A program made the translations under genes and the position numbers. A DNA stretch of 9,347 bases from CAZLLV01 sp964560325 (GTDB taxonomy: Bacteria > Acidobacteriota > Thermoanaerobaculia > Multivoradales > DATKCC01). This document shows, piece after piece, positions 5,720-9,347 of this stretch (the first letter of the stretch is position 1; each line of letters starts with the position of its first letter). The notes under the pieces are model-generated. The model was given only the letters and a program-made list of their open reading frames with translations. It was not told where the DNA came from and searched no databases. The DNA lies in contig CAZLLV010000559.1 in assembly GCA_964560325.1 (NCBI GenBank), positions 1 to 9,347 of the forward strand, read 5' to 3'.

Positions 5720-7095
5720 CCGTCTCCGACGCCGATCGATTCGGCGATGGCGTCGGCGATGCGCTGCGCCAGGGCTTCGATCCGCTCCTGCTCCGGTCCC
5801 TCGATCATCACCCGGGCGAGCGGCTCGGTGCCGCTGTAGCGGAGCACCAGCCGTCCGTCGTCGCCCAGCTCCGCCTCGACCTCGCGCACCGTCGCCTCGA
5901 CCGCCGGGAGCTCGTCGAGCGGCGGCTTCTCGCGCACCCGCACGTTGAGGAGCACCTGCGGGTAGCGCCGGAAGCCCTCCAGCAGCTCGGAGAGCGGGGC
6001 GCCGGAGCCGTTGCGCGCTTCGCGGGCGGCCAGGAAGGCGATCTGGAGGGCGGTCAGGAGGCCGTCGCCGGTGGTCGACAGGCCGAGGTGGACCACGTGG
6101 CCCGACTGCTCGCCGCCCAGGACGATCTCCCTCTTGCGCAGCGTCTCGACCACGACCCGGTCGCCCACGCCGCAGCGCACCACGGCGATGCCGCGCTCCT
6201 CGAGCGCCCGCTCGAGGCCGAGGTTGCTCATCGAGGTGGCGACGATCTGCGGCGGCACGAGCGATCCGCTCGCCGCCAGCTCGGTCGCCCACAGGTAGAG
6301 GATGGCGTCGCCGTCGCGCTCGCGGCCGGCGTCGTCGACCAGGATCACCCGGTCGGCGTCGCCGTCGAACGCGGCGCCCAGATGGTAGCCGCCCTCCTCG
6401 ACGGCGCGCGCCAGCTCGCCCGTGTCGGTCGAGCCGCAGCCCTGGTTGACGTTGCGCCCGTCGGGTTCGGCGTGGATCACCCGCACGTCGGCCCCCAGGC
6501 GCTCGAAGAGCGGACCGGCGTAGGCCGAGGCGGCGCCGTTGCCGGTGTCGAGGACGATCCGCAGGCCCTGGAGCGGCCGGCTGCCGGGCAGGGTCGAGCC
6601 GAGGGCGTCGAGGTAGCGCTCGACGAGCCCGCCCTCGGGAGCGCCGAGCCGGTAGCCTTCGCCGCCCACCGCCCGCCGCGCCGACAGATCGTCGGCCAGG
6701 CGCGCCTCGAGCGCCGTCTCCGCCGCTTCGGTCCACTTGAAGCCCCAAGCGTCGATCAGCTTGATCCCGTTGTCGGGGTAGGGGTTGTGGCTGGCGGAGA
6801 CGACCACTCCCGCATCGGTGCCGAGGCTGCGCACGAGGTACGCGATGCCGGCGGTCGGCAGGACGCCGAGGTACCGGGGGTCGGCGCCGCCGGCGGCCAG
6901 GCCCTCGGAGATCCAGGCGCAGAGCGTCGGGGTCGACTCCCGCGTGTCGCCCCCCACCACCACCTGGGGCTCGCTCTCGCCGGTGCGCTCGCGCAGCGAT
7001 TCGGCCAGGTGGCGGCCGAGCGTGGTCACGGTCGCGCGGTCGAGCGGATACTTGCCGAACGGGGCGCGAATGCCGTCGGTGCCGAACAGGGTCAT
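5716..7095 (-). CDS. glmM: Phosphoglucosamine mutase, 459 aa
   Basis: GlmM interconverts glucosamine 6-phosphate and glucosamine 1-phosphate on the route to UDP-N-acetylglucosamine for peptidoglycan and lipopolysaccharide. All four functional loops of the alpha-D-phosphohexomutase family are present: the phosphoserine loop VVSASHNP with S102, the Mg-binding DGDADR at 244-249, the sugar-binding GGEQSGH at 327-333 (typical of GlmM) and the phosphate-binding RYSGTEP at 419-425. The last carries tyrosine where many GlmM proteins have proline. The start MTLFGTDGIRAPFG is canonical, and GGAGGA lies three bases before the ATG, inside the end of cdaR. The gene overlaps both neighbours by 4 bp. Its place after cdaA and cdaR is the conserved order; in Firmicutes GlmM binds CdaA and inhibits it. 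Confidence 0.98.
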   Translation of the reverse strand: MTLFGTDGIRAPFGKYPLDRATVTTLGRHLAESLRERTGESEPQVVVGGDTRESTPTLCAWISEGLAAGGADPRYLGVLPTAGIAYLVRSLGTDAGVVVSASHNPYPDNGIKLIDAWGFKWTEAAETALEARLADDLSARRAVGGEGYRLGAPEGGLVERYLDALGSTLPGSRPLQGLRIVLDTGNGAASAYAGPLFERLGADVRVIHAEPDGRNVNQGCGSTDTGELARAVEEGGYHLGAAFDGDADRVILVDDAGRERDGDAILYLWATELAASGSLVPPQIVATSMSNLGLERALEERGIAVVRCGVGDRVVVETLRKREIVLGGEQSGHVVHLGLSTTGDGLLTALQIAFLAAREARNGSGAPLSELLEGFRRYPQVLLNVRVREKPPLDELPAVEATVREVEAELGDDGRLVLRYSGTEPLARVMIEGPEQERIEALAQRIADAIAESIGVGDG

Positions 7096-7775
7096 CGTTC
7101 CTCCGGCGGCCCGTCGAGGGCGTCGGTCGAGAGCTGGGGCGGTTCCATGGGGACCCGGACGCGGACCAGCCCGGGGTCGACGTTCGCGAGCGGATCGGGA
7201 GGCAGCACGGAGGCCATCTCCTCGAAAGTCTGGGCGTGACCGTTCAAGGTGACCGGGCGGGTCCTGAGCACGCTCACCGCGTCGATCCGGCTGCGCGGCG
7301 CCCGGACCGCGACCTCGGCCGGGGTGGCCATCGGCTCTCCGACGGTCGCGCCGGCGGCCGGTTCGCCGACCAGGTCGACCAGGATCGGCAGGCGTTTGGT
7401 GATCTCCTCGTCGAGCGTCAGGTTCAGGGTGTTCGGGTCGAGCGAGACCACCTCCACCCCTTCGGGCACGTAGACCTGCTCGGGCACCAGGGCGACGTCG
7501 ACCGGGCCGGCCTCGGTCTGCGGCAGCTCGACCAGCACGTTGACCAGGAACGGGTTGAGCGTCCGCACCCGGCGCGAGCCCCCGCGCACCCGCACGTCGA
7601 TCTGGCGCACCGGGTCCATCACCACCATGTCGTTGGCCGTGTCGTAGGTGACCGAAGCCTCGACCACCCGCTCGCTCTGGCGCTCCCGCTTGTCCCACGA
7701 CAGGAAGAACCAGAGCGCCACCGCGATCGCGAGCGAGAGCCCACGGATCCACCAGAGCCCCATCCGCTCACTCAC
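7092..7775 (-). CDS. cdaR: YbbR-domain protein, probable CdaA regulator CdaR, 227 aa
   Basis: A single N-terminal membrane anchor (about 8-27, WWIRGLSLAIAVALWFFLSW) is followed by an extracytoplasmic part built of two YbbR-like beta repeats (roughly 35-115 and 120-205). Examples are VDVRVRGGSRRVRTL with FLVNVLVELPQT, and AEVAVRAPRSRIDAVSVLRTRPVTLNG. CdaR proteins of Firmicutes modulate the membrane diadenylate cyclase CdaA; the same role is inferred from gene order and architecture. Firmicutes CdaR commonly has more YbbR repeats, so this is a short form. The GTG at 7775 is preferred: it overlaps the cdaA stop as GTGA and has AGGGGAGG eight bases upstream. The in-frame ATG at 7763 is the alternative. 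Confidence 0.88.
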   Translation of the reverse strand: MSERMGLWWIRGLSLAIAVALWFFLSWDKRERQSERVVEASVTYDTANDMVVMDPVRQIDVRVRGGSRRVRTLNPFLVNVLVELPQTEAGPVDVALVPEQVYVPEGVEVVSLDPNTLNLTLDEEITKRLPILVDLVGEPAAGATVGEPMATPAEVAVRAPRSRIDAVSVLRTRPVTLNGHAQTFEEMASVLPPDPLANVDPGLVRVRVPMEPPQLSTDALDGPPEER

Positions 7776-8587
7776 GCCGTCATCCTCCCCTTGACCTCGG
7801 CCTGGTCCGGCTTGACGTCGGAGATCAGGTACTTGTACAGGTCGTTGCGCAGGCTCTTCGGATCGAGGCCGCGCACCAGCTCACCGTCGAAGGCGATCGA
7901 GATCACCCCGGTCTCCTCCGACACGATGACCGCCACCGCGTCGGTCTCCTCGCTGATGCCGAGAGCGGCCCGGTGGCGGGTTCCGAAGTCCTTCGACAGC
8001 TCGGGGTTGAGCGTGAGCGGCAGGAACGACGCCGCGGCGGCGATCCGGTCGCCCTGGATGATCACGGCGCCGTCGTGGAGCGGCGTGTCGGGGGTGAAGA
8101 TGTTGATCAGGAGGTCGTACGAGATGGCGGAGTCGAGCACGATGCCGTTTTCGACGTAGGTGCGCAGCCCGTCGAGCCGCTCGATCACGATCAGGGCGCC
8201 GACGCGCCGCGACGACAGGGTGGTCGCCGCCAGCACGATCTCGTTGAAGCTCGATTCGACCTGCTGGCTCTTCGAAAGCCCCCAGAGCGGGTTGCGCCCG
8301 AAGCTCGCGAGCGCGCGCCGGATCTCGTGCTGGAAGAGGACGATGATCGCGAACGGCAGGAAGATCAGCAGGCTCTCCAGGATCTGCTTGAGCGTCGGGA
8401 GCTGCGCCACCCGGGCGATGTAGTACACGGCGCCGATGAACAGGATGCCGAGGAGCATCTGGACGGCGCGCGTGCCCCGGATGAGGAGCAGCAGGTTGTA
8501 GATGACGAGCGCCACCATCAGGATGTCGACCACGTCCCGCCACGGGACGGCCGCCGGAAGCTGCACGAGATCGAGGAGAGGCGTCAC
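7772..8587 (-). CDS. cdaA: Membrane diadenylate cyclase CdaA (DacA), 271 aa
   Basis: CdaA makes the second messenger c-di-AMP from two ATP. Three predicted membrane helices (about 17-36, 42-60 and 66-87) precede a linker and the DAC catalytic domain. Both signature motifs are intact: D-G-A at 172-174 within TPLHDGAVII, and R-H-R at 204-206 within GTRHRAALGISEETDA. Length is typical for the CdaA class. The GTG start at 8587 overlaps the folP stop as GTGA and follows the strong purine run AGGGGAGGG, so it is well supported. With cdaR and glmM downstream this is the classical c-di-AMP cluster, which ties nucleotide signalling to cell-wall precursor synthesis and osmotic control. Confidence 0.97.
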   Translation of the reverse strand: MTPLLDLVQLPAAVPWRDVVDILMVALVIYNLLLLIRGTRAVQMLLGILFIGAVYYIARVAQLPTLKQILESLLIFLPFAIIVLFQHEIRRALASFGRNPLWGLSKSQQVESSFNEIVLAATTLSSRRVGALIVIERLDGLRTYVENGIVLDSAISYDLLINIFTPDTPLHDGAVIIQGDRIAAAASFLPLTLNPELSKDFGTRHRAALGISEETDAVAVIVSEETGVISIAFDGELVRGLDPKSLRNDLYKYLISDVKPDQAEVKGRMTA

Positions 8588-9347
8588 GCCGCGCCCTCCC
8601 CTAGCGATGCGGCTCCGATCGCGTCCCAGGCGGCGAGGAAGCGCACCGTCTCGTCCACGTCGTGGACCCGCACGATCGCCGCGCCGCCCAGTGCCCCGCG
8701 CGCGACCGCGGCCAGGCTCTCCGGCAGCCGCTCGGCGGGTGCCTTGCCGGTGAGCCCGCCGAGGAAGCTCTTGCGGCTCGCGCCGAGGAGGATCGGGAGC
8801 CCGAGCCCGGCGAGGCGGGGGAGGGCGCCGGTGAGGGCGAGGTTCTGCTCGGCGGTCTTGCCGAAGCCGATGCCGGGATCGATCACGATGCGGTCGCGGG
8901 CGACGCCGGCGGCCACCGCGCGCTCGACGGCGGCGGCGAGCTCGTCGCGCACCTCGGCGATCACGTCGTGGAACCGGATCTCCCGCTGCATGGTGCGGAG
9001 GTCGCCCCGGCTGTGCATCAGGACCACCGGGCAGCCGGCGGCGGCGACCACGCCCGCCATCTCCGGGTCGCCGAGGGCGGAGACGTCGTTCACCAGGTCG
9101 GCGCCGGCCTCGAGGGCGCGGCGGGCGACCTCGGCCTTGCGGGTGTCGACGGAGAGGGGGACATCGGTCGCGGCGCGCAGGCTCTCGAGGACCGGCAGCA
9201 GGCGCGCGAGCTCTTCGTCCGCCGGCACGTCGGCGGCGCCGGTGCCGTAGACGCCGCCACCGGGCCGGGTCGATTCGGCGCCCAGATCGACGAGGTCGGC
9301 GCCGTGAGCGAGCATCTCGAGGGCGCGCTCGACCGCCGGCTCCACCT
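8584..9347 (-). CDS. folP: Dihydropteroate synthase, 5'-truncated by window edge
   Basis: FolP joins 6-hydroxymethyl-7,8-dihydropterin pyrophosphate to p-aminobenzoate in folate synthesis and is the sulfonamide target. Visible motifs, in order, are DLGAESTRPGG, PLSVDTRK, LVNDVSAL, VLMHSRGD, DPGIGFGKTAEQNL, GASRKSF and IVRVHDV, covering most of the TIM barrel. About 253 codons are present. The family's N-terminal strand and first loop (usually NVTPDSFSDGG) are missing because they lie beyond the right edge. The GTG near 9345 is internal and should not be taken as the start. The gene overlaps cdaA by 4 bp and heads the visible part of the operon; the operon promoter is not in this window. Confidence 0.96.
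   Translation of the reverse strand, partial: VEPAVERALEMLAHGADLVDLGAESTRPGGGVYGTGAADVPADEELARLLPVLESLRAATDVPLSVDTRKAEVARRALEAGADLVNDVSALGDPEMAGVVAAAGCPVVLMHSRGDLRTMQREIRFHDVIAEVRDELAAAVERAVAAGVARDRIVIDPGIGFGKTAEQNLALTGALPRLAGLGLPILLGASRKSFLGGLTGKAPAERLPESLAAVARGALGGAAIVRVHDVDETVRFLAAWDAIGAASLGEGAA

Noticed and set aside
4970..6748. An N-terminally extended 592-residue PdxJ
   Set aside because: The extra part is an out-of-frame reading of glmM with Arg/Gly-rich composition. PdxJ is normally about 240-250 residues, and the ATG at 5719 forms an ATGA overlap.
5716..7752. An N-terminally extended 678-residue GlmM
   Set aside because: The extension is an out-of-frame reading of cdaR. The ATG at 7095 has GGAGGA upstream and begins the canonical GlmM N-terminus.
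9343..9345. GTG as the start codon of folP
   Set aside because: The conserved DHPS N-terminal strand and first substrate loop would be missing; the gene continues beyond the window.

Overview
The window is high-GC bacterial DNA, almost entirely coding. No RNA genes, CRISPR arrays or insertion sequences were seen. Codon use, the style of the exported RHS protein and the folP-cdaA-cdaR-glmM-pdxJ gene order suggest an Acidobacteriota-like (perhaps Thermoanaerobaculia-like) or similar deep-branching Gram-negative chromosome. That placement is inferred from gene style only and is not secure.

Right part (4970-9347, minus strand): a housekeeping operon running right to left, folP (5' end outside the window), cdaA, cdaR/ybbR, glmM, pdxJ. 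Each adjacent pair overlaps by exactly 4 bp (ATGA or GTGA), which points to one translationally coupled transcript. The core cdaA-cdaR-glmM is the conserved cluster that links c-di-AMP synthesis to amino-sugar supply for peptidoglycan. folP and pdxJ add folate and pyridoxal-phosphate synthesis.

Middle (3200-4962): a sigma-54 activator gene (bacterial enhancer-binding protein, bEBP) on the plus strand, convergent with pdxJ. Its AAA+ domain has every key motif, including GAFTGA, and it ends in a Fis-type helix-turn-helix. Its N-terminal receiver-like domain has lost the phospho-acceptor aspartate. The 332-bp region upstream of it separates it from a divergent gene pair and is full of regulatory signals: a consensus-perfect -24/-12 sigma-54 promoter facing left (3262-3276), two near-identical 20-bp dyads spaced 23 bp apart (3373-3392 and 3396-3415) at classical enhancer distance, and a sigma-70-like promoter facing right (3478-3507).

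Left part (1-3199, minus strand): the probable sigma-54 target operon. It begins with a 262-aa exported protein of unknown function. After 38 bp comes a large Sec-exported RHS/YD-repeat protein that runs off the left edge, so its C-terminal region, where a toxin or effector domain would sit, is not visible.

The most interesting reading is a self-contained regulatory module: a degenerate-receiver bEBP, its own paired enhancer sites and a sigma-54 promoter that together control an exported RHS protein and an uncharacterised secreted partner. The promoter and dyads are seen directly in the sequence; the regulatory link is inferred.
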